Assembly: GCF_003594885.1 (NCBI RefSeq) | Contig: NZ_QZEZ01000006.1 | Location: forward strand, 186,001 to 250,000 | Source of the DNA: Vallicoccus soli | GTDB lineage: Bacteria; Actinomycetota; Actinomycetes; Motilibacterales; Motilibacteraceae | Direction: 5' to 3' | Length of the DNA stretch: 64,000 nucleotides | Notes under the pieces: model-generated | Database searches by the model: none | The model's input: only the letters and a program-made list of their open reading frames with translations | Told to the model about the DNA's origin: nothing | Program-made: the position numbers and the translations under genes | Part shown: piece by piece, positions 32,997 to 41,859 of the stretch | Numbering within the stretch: position 1 is the stretch's first letter | Layout of the letters: each line of letters begins with the position of its first letter

Positions 32997-33020
32997 CCAT
33001 CCGCGCATGATCACGGCAGG
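32997..33020 (-). repeat. GATCATGC interspersed repeat, copy 4 (inverted)
   Basis: On the minus strand it reads CCTGCCGTGATCATGC then GCGGATGG. Together with copy 3 it could fold a long cruciform. It abuts the HNH pseudogene. Confidence 0.65.
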
Positions 33021-33520
33021 ACTGACGGCGAGCAGGATGAGCTGGGTGAGCGGGAGCTGCTGCTCGGGCAGCACCGCGTGAACACCCTGCTCGCCCGGGC
33101 GCTGCACGCCCTCGACGACCCCACCCTGCCCACCGTCACGGCCGGCACCTCACCCTGCACGGGCACGTCGACCTGCCCACCTGCTCGACGCCGGACGCAC
33201 CCGCTACCAACCGGCCCAGCAGCTGCGCGACCACGTCCTCGCCAGCGACCACACCTGCGTGTTCCCCGGCTGCGCCCGCCCCGCCGCCCGCCGCCAGACC
33301 GACTCGTCCACGCACGGCACGACGACGGCGTCACGTCCGCGGACAACCTCCGACCCCTGTGCACGAGGCACCACGGGCTGACGACGAAGCAGCGCTGGAC
33401 CAGCACCACCAGCGAGGACGCCGACACGGGGCCGACCATCACCTGGACCAGCCGCACCGGCCGCACCCTCACCACCGGCCCCACCCCCAGCCCCTGCACA
33501 CCGCTGCCGCGCCACCAGCG
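33012..33520 (+). pseudogene. Remnant of a DUF222/HNH endonuclease gene
   Basis: Pieces of a DUF222 (13E12-type) HNH endonuclease occur in two reading frames. One frame gives NTLLARALHALDDPTLPTV. A second gives RTRYQPAQQLRDHVLASDHT then CVFPGCARPAARRQTD. The first frame resumes with HARHDDGVTSADNLRPLCTRHH and ends ITWTSRTGRTLTTGPTP, a typical family C-terminus. At least two frameshifts (near 33180 and 33304) are needed, and most of the N-terminal DUF222 domain is gone. The HNH residues therefore cannot be made in one protein. It lies directly beside the repeat cluster. Confidence 0.82.
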
Positions 33521-33557
33521 CCCAGGACCAGCACGCCGACGCCCGCACCACCCGCAC

Positions 33558-34250
33558 TCAGCGCTCGTGGCCGGGGCTCGACGACGAGCCACCGTCCTGG
33601 AGCGGGGCGCGCCAGACCAGCAGGTAGCGCCAGAGCAGCAGCCTCCGCACCCGGGCGCCGGGGAGGTGCCGAGCGGCGACGTCCCGCACCTCGCGGACCG
33701 TGAGGGCCGGCGCCGCGACCGGCATCGCGGCGTGGGTGGGCTCGTGCGCGTACCCGTGGCCGAGGCGCAGCACGCGGACGGCGCGCAGCCCGACGGCGAG
33801 GACGCGCTGGGTGACGTACGCGGCCGCCTCCACGGGCAGGTCCCGCGGCAGGTCGGTCCGGGGCAGGGCGACCGCGACGAGGACCCCGCCCGGGCGCAGG
33901 GACCGCGCGAGCCGCGGCAGTGCCAGGTCGAGCGGCAGGTGGTGCAGAGCGCTGACCGAGACCACGGCGTCGTACCCCGTCCCGGGCAGCGGGTCCCGCA
34001 GGACGTCCGCCCGCACCACGCGCACCGACGGCGGCACCCGGGCGCGGGCGGCCGCCACCATCCCCGGGTCGACGTCGAGCGCGTCGACGCGGGCGCCGCG
34101 CCGGGCCAGCCGCACGGCGAGCGCGCCCGCGCCGCAGCCGACGTCGAGGACCCGCAGCGGTCCGGGCGGGACCCGGTGCAGGAGGGTCCGGTGGTACCAG
34201 GCGTTGTGGTCCCACGCCCACGGGTGGGGGCGCGGCCGGTCGTCGGTCAC
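33558..34250 (-). CDS. Class I SAM-dependent methyltransferase
   Basis: Methyltransferase of 230 residues. PWAWDHNAWYHRTLLHRVP at the N-terminus is followed by motif I RVLDVGCGAGALAVRLA (about 33-49), the acidic loop DALDVDPGMV, and DAVVSVSALHHLPLD then SLRPGGVLVAVAL. The C-terminus has a basic, hydrophobic tail (VRRLLLWRYLLVWRAP). Substrate unknown. Its GTG overlaps the stop of the pentapeptide gene (GTGA), so the two are co-translated. Confidence 0.9.
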   Translation of the reverse strand: MTDDRPRPHPWAWDHNAWYHRTLLHRVPPGPLRVLDVGCGAGALAVRLARRGARVDALDVDPGMVAAARARVPPSVRVVRADVLRDPLPGTGYDAVVSVSALHHLPLDLALPRLARSLRPGGVLVAVALPRTDLPRDLPVEAAAYVTQRVLAVGLRAVRVLRLGHGYAHEPTHAAMPVAAPALTVREVRDVAARHLPGARVRRLLLWRYLLVWRAPLQDGGSSSSPGHER

Positions 34251-35050
34251 CGCGTCGGCGCCGCGAGCGCCGCGGGCAGCCGGGTCCGCGCGTCGGTGCG
34301 CGCCGCGGCGACCTGGGGCCGGGTGACGAACAGCGCGTCGGCGAGGTCGGCGCCGCGCAGGTCCGCGCCGCGCAGGTCGGCGCCCAGCAGGTCCGCGAGG
34401 CCGAGGTCCACGCCCTCGAGCCGGGCCCCCAGGAGCAGCGCCCCCCGCAGGTCCGCCCGCCGCAGGTCCTGCCGCCGCAGGTCCCGCCCCGCGAGGTCCC
34501 GTCCGGCGAGGTCACGTCCCGCCCGGCCGCGGCCCTCCGCCCGCACCATCCGGCTGGCCGCGCGCAGCAGCGGCCCGACGCGCGTGCGGTGCCCGGCCAC
34601 GTCGACGCGCGGCAGGTCCTCGGGGCCGAGCCCGGCGAGCCGGTCGGTCTCCTCGAGCAGCGCGCGGGCCTCGGCGTGCAGGGGCGCGGCGGCCGGGAAG
34701 GCGAGGACCTCGTCGAGGTACCAGAGCACCTCGTGCAGCTGGTGCACCACCGGCAGCGCCGCGAGCTGGCCGCGGGCGGCCGGGCCGTCCCGCCAGTGCC
34801 GGCCGCCGTACGTCACCTGCGACACCCGCTGCCCCGCGCCGAAGCAGTCGTACGCGACGCAGCCGGGGAACCCGCGCTGCGGCAGCCGGTCGTGGATGCC
34901 GCACCGGTCGTCGCGCCGCAGGTGCCGGCACGGCTCCCCCGCGGGCTTGTCGTACCCGAAGTCGGCGGACCGGGAGAACGGCAGGCCGACGCAGCACAGC
35001 GCGTGGCAGCTCCCGCAGTCGGCGACGAGCTCGGCGCGGGTGGGGGGCAC
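34247..35050 (-). CDS. Cys-rich N-terminal domain fused to pentapeptide repeats
   Basis: A 267-residue two-part protein. Residues 1-75 are rich in cysteine and histidine (CGSCHALCCVGLPF, CRHLRRDDRCGIH, GCVAYDCFGAG), like YkgJ-type metal-chelating domains. Residues 176-236 are tandem pentapeptides of the A(D/N)LxG type (AGRDL, RGADL, RGADL). Pentapeptide helices mimic DNA or mediate protein contacts; the fusion suggests a metal-dependent scaffold. First gene of an operon with the methyltransferase. Confidence 0.85.
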   Translation of the reverse strand: MPPTRAELVADCGSCHALCCVGLPFSRSADFGYDKPAGEPCRHLRRDDRCGIHDRLPQRGFPGCVAYDCFGAGQRVSQVTYGGRHWRDGPAARGQLAALPVVHQLHEVLWYLDEVLAFPAAAPLHAEARALLEETDRLAGLGPEDLPRVDVAGHRTRVGPLLRAASRMVRAEGRGRAGRDLAGRDLAGRDLRRQDLRRADLRGALLLGARLEGVDLGLADLLGADLRGADLRGADLADALFVTRPQVAAARTDARTRLPAALAAPTR

Positions 35051-35058
35051 GTCGGGCG

Positions 35059-35064
35059 AGGGTA
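35059..35064 (-). promoter_or_regulatory. -10 hexamer TACCCT of the pentapeptide gene
   Basis: Minus-strand TACCCT ends 8 bases before the GTG at 35050; no ribosome binding site in the gap. Confidence 0.4.
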
Positions 35065-35117
35065 CGCGCGCGGGCCGGCGCCCGGCCGCGCCCGGCGCCG
35101 GCCGCCGCCCCCCGGCG

Positions 35118-37289
35118 TCAGGTGCCGTACCGCCGGACGCTGCGCAGGTCGACGACCGGCGCCCGCGAGGCGACCGCCGTGCCGCGCAGCGGCGGCAGGG
35201 CGACGAGCGCCATGGCGTCCTCGACGGGGACCGGACGGGCGAAGTGGTAGCCCTGCCCGAAGGGGCAGCCGAGCTCGGCGAGCGCCGCGGCCTGCTCCCC
35301 GGTCTCGACGCCCTCCGCGACGAGCTGCAGGTCGAGCGTGCTCCCCAGGTCGACGATGGCGCGCACGACGGCCTCGTCCTGCGGGTTGCCCGGCACCTCG
35401 TCGAGGAACGACCGGTCGATCTTCAGCACGTCGATGGCGAACCGGCGCAGGTAGCTCAGCGACGAGTAGCCGGTGCCGAAGTCGTCGAGGGCGAGGCTCA
35501 CGCCGAGCGCCTGCAGCGCCGCGAGCCGGCTGCGGGTGACCTCACCGTCCTGCATGAGCAGGCTCTCGGTGAGCTCGAGGGTGAGGTGGTGCGGGTCGAG
35601 CCCGGCCGCCCCGAGCGCCGCCTCGACCTCGCCGACGAGCCCCGGGTGCTGGAACTGCCGCGCGCTGAGGTTCACGCTGACCGTCACCCCGGCGCCGTGC
35701 GCGCCGCTGCGCTGCCAGGCGGCCGCGTGCCGGCACGCCTCGCGCAGGGCCCAGCGCCCGATGGACAGGATGAGGTCGCTCTCCTCGGCGAGCGGCACGA
35801 ACTCCCCGGGCATGAGGAGCCCGCGGCGCGGGTGGCGCCAGCGCAGCAGCGCCTCGAACGACACGATGCTGCCCGTCACCAGGTCGACGATCGGCTGGTG
35901 GTGGAGCACGAGCTCCTCGTGCTCCAGCGCCTCCTCGAGGTCCGCGCGCAGCGCGCGCCGCGCCAGCTCGGCGGCGTGGTGCCGCGGCTGGAAGAGCTCG
36001 GCGCGGCCCTTGCCGGCCTTCTTCGCGGTGTACATGGCGGCGTCGGCCGCGCGGACGATGTCGTCGGCCCCGCCGAGGGCGTCGCTCGTGGCGATGCCGA
36101 TGGAGGCGCTGGGCACGATCGAGCGCCCGCCCAGCGCGAGCGGGGCGGCGACCGCGGCGAGCACCCGCTGGGCGACCGCGGGCGCGTCGCAGGCCGCCCC
36201 GGCCCCGGCGAGGAGCACGGCGAACTCGTCGCCGCCGAGGCGGGCCACGACGTCCGAGGGGCGCACGACGGCGCGCAGCCGCTCGGCGACCGTGGTGAGC
36301 AGCAGGTCGCCGCCCTCGTGCCCCGCCGAGTCGTTGACGACCTTGAGGTTGTCGAGGTCGACGAAGAGCACCGCCGAGACCCGTCCCTCCGCGCGCGTGC
36401 GCTGCACCTCCTCGAGGAAGAGCGCGCGGTTGGGCAGCCCGGTGAGCGAGTCGTGGTACGCCTGGTGCCGCAGCCGGTCCTCGAGCTCGCGGCGGTCGGT
36501 CACGTCCCGGGCGGCCAGGACGATGCCGCCCACCGCCGGGTCGGACTGCAGGTCGTTGCCCGCCGCCTCGACGTGGCGCCACGTGCCGTCGCGGTGGCGC
36601 AGCCGCAGCGCGACCGGCGGCGGGGTGGGGCCGCCCGCGGACACCTCGCCGAGGTAGGCGCACAGCCGGGCCGTGTCGTCGGGGTGCAGCAGGTCGTGGA
36701 CCCTGCGCCCCACGACGTCCTCGGGCGCGAGGCCGAGCAGGCCCTGCAGGGAGGGGCTCGTCCAGCGCACCGTGCCGTCCCGGCCGACGACGGTGATGAG
36801 GTCGGAGGAGTTGTGGACCAGGGAGCGCGAGTGCGCGCCCGCGGCCAGCGCGTCGAGCAGGTCGTTGAAGGCGCGCGCCGTGCGCCCGAGCTCGTCGTCG
36901 GAGTCCACCGCGATGTGCGCCGGTCCGGTCGCGACGCCGCCCCAGTCGCCGGTGGCGCCGGCGCGCAGCACGGTGTCCGCGGCGAGGCGCAGGTGGCGGC
37001 TGAGCTCGGCGAGGCGGCGCCCGACGACGAGGCGGGACAGGCCGTGGTTCAGGGCGCCCACGATGAACCCGGCGGCGAGGCACGACCCGACGAAGAGGGG
37101 GTCGTACGGCCCGTCGTCGCTCACCCGCAGCAGGGCGACGAAGGGCGGGAAGGCGAGGCCGACCACCAGCCCCAACCCCACCATCCAGATGGCCAGGTCG
37201 GTGAAGACCCGGTCGGTCACCGGCCGGGTGAGGAGGGCGGCGACCCGCCGCCGTCCCCCGTCCGGGCGATCGTCCCCGTGAGGTGCCAT
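35118..37289 (-). CDS. Membrane GGDEF-EAL protein with PAS domain
   Basis: Cyclic-di-GMP metabolic enzyme of 723 residues. Two membrane helices (about 30-52 and 66-82), a HAMP-like linker, a PAS sensor (about 150-275), a GGDEF domain with intact RLGGDEF near residue 350, and an EAL domain with FEALLRWRHP near 478, NLSARQF, DDFGTGYSSL, LKIDRSF and VAEGVET. Both active sites look complete, so it may make and break c-di-GMP. Monocistronic; divergent from a cysteine desulfurase-like gene. Confidence 0.96.
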   Translation of the reverse strand: MAPHGDDRPDGGRRRVAALLTRPVTDRVFTDLAIWMVGLGLVVGLAFPPFVALLRVSDDGPYDPLFVGSCLAAGFIVGALNHGLSRLVVGRRLAELSRHLRLAADTVLRAGATGDWGGVATGPAHIAVDSDDELGRTARAFNDLLDALAAGAHSRSLVHNSSDLITVVGRDGTVRWTSPSLQGLLGLAPEDVVGRRVHDLLHPDDTARLCAYLGEVSAGGPTPPPVALRLRHRDGTWRHVEAAGNDLQSDPAVGGIVLAARDVTDRRELEDRLRHQAYHDSLTGLPNRALFLEEVQRTRAEGRVSAVLFVDLDNLKVVNDSAGHEGGDLLLTTVAERLRAVVRPSDVVARLGGDEFAVLLAGAGAACDAPAVAQRVLAAVAAPLALGGRSIVPSASIGIATSDALGGADDIVRAADAAMYTAKKAGKGRAELFQPRHHAAELARRALRADLEEALEHEELVLHHQPIVDLVTGSIVSFEALLRWRHPRRGLLMPGEFVPLAEESDLILSIGRWALREACRHAAAWQRSGAHGAGVTVSVNLSARQFQHPGLVGEVEAALGAAGLDPHHLTLELTESLLMQDGEVTRSRLAALQALGVSLALDDFGTGYSSLSYLRRFAIDVLKIDRSFLDEVPGNPQDEAVVRAIVDLGSTLDLQLVAEGVETGEQAAALAELGCPFGQGYHFARPVPVEDAMALVALPPLRGTAVASRAPVVDLRSVRRYGT

Positions 37290-37414
37290 GCCGACCCCTT
37301 CGGCACGTCCGGCCCGCGCCTTGAGCGGCCGTCCGGGGGCTTGAGGCCGGGGCCCGGGCTGCCGAGTCCTCTCCCGTCCGGGGGGACGGGGGCGGAGCCG
37401 AGGAGGGGTGGACC

Positions 37415-38746
37415 GTGAGGATGCCGCTGGTGGGGGACGGGGTGCTGGTGCCCGTGGCGGGGGGGCCGCCGCGCCCGTACGTGGACCTCGACGCGGCGGC
37501 GAGCACGTCGCCGTCGGTGCGCGTGGCGGCGGCGGTCGCGGACTTCCTGCCCTGGTGCTCGAGCGTGCACCGCGGGGCCGGGCTGAAGTCGCGCGTGTCG
37601 AGCGAGCGGTTCGAGCAGGCGCGCGACACCGTCCTGCGCTTCGTGGGCGCCGACCCGGTGGAGCACCAGGCGGTCTTCGTGCGCGGCACCACCGAGGCCC
37701 TCAACGTCGCCGCCGCCCGCCTCGGGCTCACCCGCGACGACGTCGTCCTCACGACGGTCGCGGAGCACCACTCCAACCTCCTGCCGTGGCGGCGCCACGC
37801 GGCGGTCCGCTACGTCGACGTGGACGTGGACGGCACCTTCACCGTCGACGACGTGGTCGCGGGGCTCGACGCGTCCCCGCGCCCGAAGGTCCTCGCGCTC
37901 ACCGGCGCGTCCAACGTCACCGGCTGGGTGCCGCCGCTCGCGGAGATCGCCGCGGCCGCCCGCGCCCGCGGGGTCCTCGTCGTCGTCGACGGCGCGCAGC
38001 TCGCCCCGCACCGCCCGGTGCGCATGGCCGAGCTGGGCATCGACGTGCTGGCGCTCAGCGGGCACAAGATGCACGCCCCGTACGGCGCCGGGGCGCTCGT
38101 CGCCCCCCGCCGCCTGCTCGCGCAGGGCGAGCCGCTGCTCGTCGGCGGCGGCGCGGTGAGCGCGGTCGGGCTGCACGACGTGCAGTGGGGACCGGCCCCC
38201 GACCGGGACGAGGCCGGCTCGCCGAACGTCGTCGGCGTGGTCGCGCTCGACGCGGCGGTGCAGGAGCTCGGGATGCGCGGCTGGGCGGCGACGCTGCGCC
38301 ACGAGCGCCGGCTCGCCGCCGAGCTCGACCGCCAGCTCGCGACCGTCCCGGGCCTGGTCCGCTACGGCCCCCGCGACGCCGACGCCCTGGCCCTCGCCAC
38401 CTTCAACCTCGAGGGCGTGCCGCACGGGCTGGTGGCGGCCCGGCTGTCGTACGAGCACGGCATCGGCGTGCGCAGCGGCTGCTTCTGCGCCCACCCGCTC
38501 GTCACCCGGCTGCTCGGCCTCGACGCCGAGCGCACCGCGCTGTTCCGCGAGCAGGTGCGCCGCGGGGACCACCACGACCTGCCGGGCGCGGTGCGGGCGA
38601 GCACCGGCCACGGCAGCGACGTGGGCGACGTGGTGCGGCTCGGCGAGGCGCTGCGGGCGATCGCCGCCTCGCCCGGGCGCGCGGCGGACTACGAGGTCAC
38701 GGGCTCGGGCGAGCACGTGCCGCGCGACGCCGCCGCGGCCGCCTGA
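37415..38746 (+). CDS. Cysteine desulfurase-like class V aminotransferase
   Basis: PLP enzyme of 443 residues. The PLP lysine is Lys218 in SGHKMHAPYG, the His that stacks on PLP is in VAEHHSNLLPW, and the mobile-loop cysteines are Cys356 and Cys358 in RSGCFCAHP. The length and SGHK motif fit the SufS/CsdA-like group that moves sulfur from cysteine, but no suf or isc genes are nearby, so a specialised role is likely. The GTG at 37415 has GAGGAGGGG upstream. Confidence 0.88.
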   Translation: MRMPLVGDGVLVPVAGGPPRPYVDLDAAASTSPSVRVAAAVADFLPWCSSVHRGAGLKSRVSSERFEQARDTVLRFVGADPVEHQAVFVRGTTEALNVAAARLGLTRDDVVLTTVAEHHSNLLPWRRHAAVRYVDVDVDGTFTVDDVVAGLDASPRPKVLALTGASNVTGWVPPLAEIAAAARARGVLVVVDGAQLAPHRPVRMAELGIDVLALSGHKMHAPYGAGALVAPRRLLAQGEPLLVGGGAVSAVGLHDVQWGPAPDRDEAGSPNVVGVVALDAAVQELGMRGWAATLRHERRLAAELDRQLATVPGLVRYGPRDADALALATFNLEGVPHGLVAARLSYEHGIGVRSGCFCAHPLVTRLLGLDAERTALFREQVRRGDHHDLPGAVRASTGHGSDVGDVVRLGEALRAIAASPGRAADYEVTGSGEHVPRDAAAAA

Positions 38747-38774
38747 GGCGCCGGCGGTCGGGCGGCCGCGCCGC

Positions 38775-39404
38775 TCAGGAGGCCGGCGGGTAGGGCGAGG
38801 CCTTGAGCAGCCGGGCGAGGTGCGCGGCGTTCGCCGCGACCGTGGCGGTGGTGGAGGCGACGCCGTCCGGCGTCCGCGGCAGGTCCTTGTAGTCCCGCGC
38901 CTCGCCCATGGCCTCGTCGTTCCAGTACGTCACCGCGTTCGCCGCGAGGCTGAAGCCGACGTCGTTGAGGCCCTGGTAGAGGATCCCGGTGATGTGGTGG
39001 GCGCCGTCCTCGTTGCCCACGACGGCGCCGACGGCGACCTTGCCGAAGGTCTCGAGGCGGCCCTGGTCGTCGGTGTACGACAGCTCGGCGTCGAGCCGCT
39101 CGAGCACGCGCTGGCAGACGCTGGAGTGCTGGCCCATCCAGGTGGGCGTCGCGAGCACGAGCACGTCGGCCTCGAGGACCTGCCGGCGGATCGCGGGCCA
39201 GGCGTCGCCGTCGCCCATGTCCGCCTCGACGCCGGGCTTGACGTCGTGGTCGACGACGCGCACCACCTCGCCGTACGTGACCCCGTGCTCGCCCAGCGCC
39301 TCGAGGACCTGCTGGGCGATGAGGACGCTGCTCGAGGCGTCGGGCGAGGGGGTGAGGGTGCAGGACAGGGCGACGGCGCGCAGGGGCGGGGTCTGGTCGG
39401 TCAT
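38775..39404 (-). CDS. Flavodoxin-like NAD(P)H-dependent FMN reductase
   Basis: Flavodoxin-fold protein of 209 residues. The FMN phosphate loop follows the first strand (SCTLTPSPDASSS), and the isoalloxazine motif ATPTWMGQHSSVCQRVLERLD is typical of NADPH-dependent FMN reductases and WrbA-like quinone reductases. Probably cytoplasmic. The ATG lies behind GACGCT with a 7-base gap. Convergent with the cysteine desulfurase-like gene. Confidence 0.88.
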   Translation of the reverse strand: MTDQTPPLRAVALSCTLTPSPDASSSVLIAQQVLEALGEHGVTYGEVVRVVDHDVKPGVEADMGDGDAWPAIRRQVLEADVLVLATPTWMGQHSSVCQRVLERLDAELSYTDDQGRLETFGKVAVGAVVGNEDGAHHITGILYQGLNDVGFSLAANAVTYWNDEAMGEARDYKDLPRTPDGVASTTATVAANAAHLARLLKASPYPPAS

Positions 39405-39506
39405 GCCGGCCAGCGTCCCCGCCCCGGCCGGAGATCACTCGTGCGCGACAGGAACCCCTCCCGTGGTGCATGCTCCCCCTCGGCCGACGGACCGGCGGGA
39501 GGGCGC

Positions 39507-40745
39507 GTGCACGGACAGGACCGGCAGGACCGGCAGGACCGGCAGGAGGGCGGCGCGGCGGGGGTGGGCCGCCCGCTCACGGTGCTCGTGGACGCGGGGC
39601 CGTGGCTGCCCGTCCCCCCGGCGGGGTACGGCGGGATCGAGACCGTCGTCGCGACCCTGGTGCCCGAGCTGCGCCGGCTCGGGGTGCGGGTCGTCCTCGC
39701 CGCGGTGGGCGGCAGCGCGCTGGAGGCGGACGGTCGGGTGACCACGCTGCCGCACGGGCAGCTCGAGCGGGTCACGGCGCCGTACAACCGCAGCTCGGGC
39801 GTCGCGCACGCGCACATGCAGGCCGTCGTCGCCGCGCTGCGGGCCGACCCGTCCATCGACCTCGTGCACGACCACCTCGAGGTCGTGGGCCCGGCCGTGC
39901 TCGCCGCGATGGGCGAGGCCGCGCCGCCGGTGCTGCAGACGCTGCACTGGGACCTGCGCAAGCACCGCGAGTTCTACGAGACCTTCGACGGGCGCGGGCG
40001 GGTGTTCTTCGCCGGGGTGTCCGACAGCCAGGTCGAGCGGGCGCCGCTCAACCTGCGCCGCCAGGTGCTGGCCAGCGTGCCGCTGGCGGTGCCGCCGCCG
40101 CTGCCCCTGCCCGCGCCGCGGCGGTCGGGGGAGCCGTACGCGCTCGTGCTCGCCCGCGTCACGCGCGACAAGGGCCAGGACCTGGCGGCCCGCGCGTGCC
40201 GGCGCGCCGGGCGCCGCCTCGTGCTCGCCGGACCGGTGGCGGGGGTCGACGACCCCGCGGAGCTCGCGCGGCGGCTCGCCGACCCCGCCGACCCGCTGCA
40301 GGGCGACCCGGACGCGGCGTACTGGCGGGAGGAGGTCGCCCCGCTCGTCGACGGCGACCGGGTGCGCTGGGTGGGCGGCGTCGCCGGCGAGGAGAAGGAG
40401 CGGCTGCTCCAGGGCGCCGACGCCCTGCTGACCCCGGTCCGCTGGGCCGAGCCGGGCGCGACGGGCGTGGTCGAGGCGCTGGTGCGCGGGGTCCCCGTGG
40501 TGGCGACGCCGCTCGGGGTGCTGCCCTCGCTGGTCGAGGACGGCGTCAACGGCTTCCTCGCCGACGACGAGGAGGGGCTCGCCGCAGCGCTGCGCCGGGT
40601 GGGCTCCCTGGACCCGGCCCGGGTGCGGGCGTCCGCGGACCGCTGGACGCCCGAGGCGATGGCCCGCAGCTACCTCGCGCTCTACCGCCGGGTGCTGGCG
40701 CTCGCCGGCCCGCGCCGCGAGGACCTCACGGCGTCGTCGCGCTGA
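39507..40745 (+). CDS. Glycosyltransferase family 4-like protein
   Basis: GT-B glycosyltransferase of 412 residues. The donor-domain pattern runs VLARVTRDKGQDLAARAC, VRWVGGVAGEEKERLLQGADALLTP, and the E-x7-E-like site WAEPGATGVVEALVRGVPVVATPLG near residue 320. The N-terminus holds a Gln/Asp/Arg tandem repeat (DRQ three times) not seen in the family core. Sugar and acceptor are unknown. Its last 20 bases overlap the end of the convergent dehydrogenase gene. GTG start with GGGAGG upstream. Confidence 0.9.
   Translation: MHGQDRQDRQDRQEGGAAGVGRPLTVLVDAGPWLPVPPAGYGGIETVVATLVPELRRLGVRVVLAAVGGSALEADGRVTTLPHGQLERVTAPYNRSSGVAHAHMQAVVAALRADPSIDLVHDHLEVVGPAVLAAMGEAAPPVLQTLHWDLRKHREFYETFDGRGRVFFAGVSDSQVERAPLNLRRQVLASVPLAVPPPLPLPAPRRSGEPYALVLARVTRDKGQDLAARACRRAGRRLVLAGPVAGVDDPAELARRLADPADPLQGDPDAAYWREEVAPLVDGDRVRWVGGVAGEEKERLLQGADALLTPVRWAEPGATGVVEALVRGVPVVATPLGVLPSLVEDGVNGFLADDEEGLAAALRRVGSLDPARVRASADRWTPEAMARSYLALYRRVLALAGPRREDLTASSR
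39518..39544 (+). repeat. 9-bp tandem repeat (GGACCGGCA) x3
   Basis: Three perfect units in frame give Asp-Arg-Gln repeated at the glycosyltransferase N-terminus. A similar 9-bp repeat occurs at 55532. Confidence 0.9.
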
Positions 40746-41859
40746 GGCCCGGCACCCCGGGCGCGACGAGCACCGCCTGCAGCACGTGCCGCCGCCGCGC
40801 GGCCAGGTCGGCGTAGAGCGCGGGCGCCTCCGCCAGCGGGACGAGGTCGCTCACGAGGTGCTCGCGCACCGCGGCCCCGCGGGCGAGGAGCAGGTCGACC
40901 GTGGCCGCCGACAGCCGCTCGCGGTCCCACGCGTGCCCGAGCCCGCGCGGCACCCGGCCGATCTGCGCGCAGACCAGGCGCAGCCCGTTGTGGTGGAACT
41001 CCTCGCCGAGCCGGAGCTCACCGGCGCCGCCGGGGTAGAAGGCCAGGTCGACGACGGTGCCCTGCGGCCGGAGCGCGCGCAGCGCGTCGTGCAGCGCCGC
41101 CGCCTGCCCGCGGCCCTGCAGCACGAGGTCCGCGCCCCGGTCGCCGGCGGCGTGCCGCCAGCGCTCCTTGGCCCAGGTGCCGAGGTCGGTCGATGAGGTG
41201 TCCACGGGGACGAGCCCGAGGCCGGCGGCGGCCGCGAGGCGCTCCGGCGTGGGGTCCGCGACCGCCACCTCGGCCGCCCCGTGGTGCGCGGCGAGCAGCC
41301 CCGTGAGCAGGCCGACGACGCCGGCCCCGGTGACGACGACGCGCCGGCCGCGCACCCCGGCGCCGAGGTCGGCCGCCGCGGCGCCCGCGCCGAGCAGGTC
41401 CTCCGCCGCGTGCAGCAGCCCGTTGGCGCAGATCGGGCCCATGTGGGCGACGTACGTGCCGAGGACCGGGTCGAGCCCCTCCGGCAGCACGACCGCCCGC
41501 TCGGCGAGCGGGTCGAGGTCGTGGCCCGTCGCGTGCCCGTACGTCGCCGCGACCGCCGCGCCCTCCGGCAGGTGCGGGCTGCGGCTCTCCACCACCCGCC
41601 CGACCTGCATGTAGCCGAGCTTGCGGACCGGGTACGCGGGCGCGCCCCCGCCGTCGCGGAACAGCCCGAGGGTGCCGTCCCAGGTGCGGGTCAGGGCCGG
41701 GTTCGTGCCCTTGAGGAACGTCAGCTCGGTCCCGGCCGAGACGCCCGAGGCGAGGGTGTCGACCCGTACGGACCCCTCGGCGAGCGGCCCCTGCCCGACC
41801 GGCACCCACGCGACCTCGCCGGGCCCGGTCACCTGGAGCACCTCGACGGTGCGGGTCAC
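40726..41859 (-). CDS. Medium-chain-dehydrogenase-like oxidoreductase
   Basis: MDR-fold NAD(P)-dependent dehydrogenase of 377 residues. VGRVVE, an N-terminal GroES-like domain, and the Rossmann motif VVVTGAGVVGLLTGLLAAHHGA near residue 175 are clear. The typical catalytic zinc cysteines are not obvious. It is coupled by GTGA to the Gfo/Idh/MocA gene. The pair is common in polyol and cyclitol metabolism clusters, so a sugar-derived substrate is likely. Confidence 0.88.
   Translation of the reverse strand: MTRTVEVLQVTGPGEVAWVPVGQGPLAEGSVRVDTLASGVSAGTELTFLKGTNPALTRTWDGTLGLFRDGGGAPAYPVRKLGYMQVGRVVESRSPHLPEGAAVAATYGHATGHDLDPLAERAVVLPEGLDPVLGTYVAHMGPICANGLLHAAEDLLGAGAAAADLGAGVRGRRVVVTGAGVVGLLTGLLAAHHGAAEVAVADPTPERLAAAAGLGLVPVDTSSTDLGTWAKERWRHAAGDRGADLVLQGRGQAAALHDALRALRPQGTVVDLAFYPGGAGELRLGEEFHHNGLRLVCAQIGRVPRGLGHAWDRERLSAATVDLLLARGAAVREHLVSDLVPLAEAPALYADLAARRRHVLQAVLVAPGVPGLSATTP

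Larger units (their letters stand above)
32576..33011. other. Gene-poor stretch with four interspersed repeats
   Basis: About 435 bases without a supportable gene. Every reading frame here is short or made of repeat sequence. The stretch holds four copies of the 24-bp GATCATGC repeat (32706, 32783, 32918, 32997) and ends at the decayed HNH gene. I see no promoter or RNA gene. Confidence 0.7.

Noticed and set aside
32706-33020. CRISPR array
   Set aside because: The repeats are irregularly spaced (53, 111 and 55 bases), occur in both orientations, vary at the right end, and no cas gene is present.
33012-33520. Intact HNH endonuclease gene
   Set aside because: The conserved pieces are in two frames and the DUF222 part is missing, so no functional protein can be read.
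33078-37418. Open frame of more than 1400 codons on the plus strand
   Set aside because: Antisense to the methyltransferase, pentapeptide and GGDEF-EAL genes. Its translation is low-complexity Arg/Pro/Ala/Gly text; only its first part carries HNH remnant pieces, described as a pseudogene.
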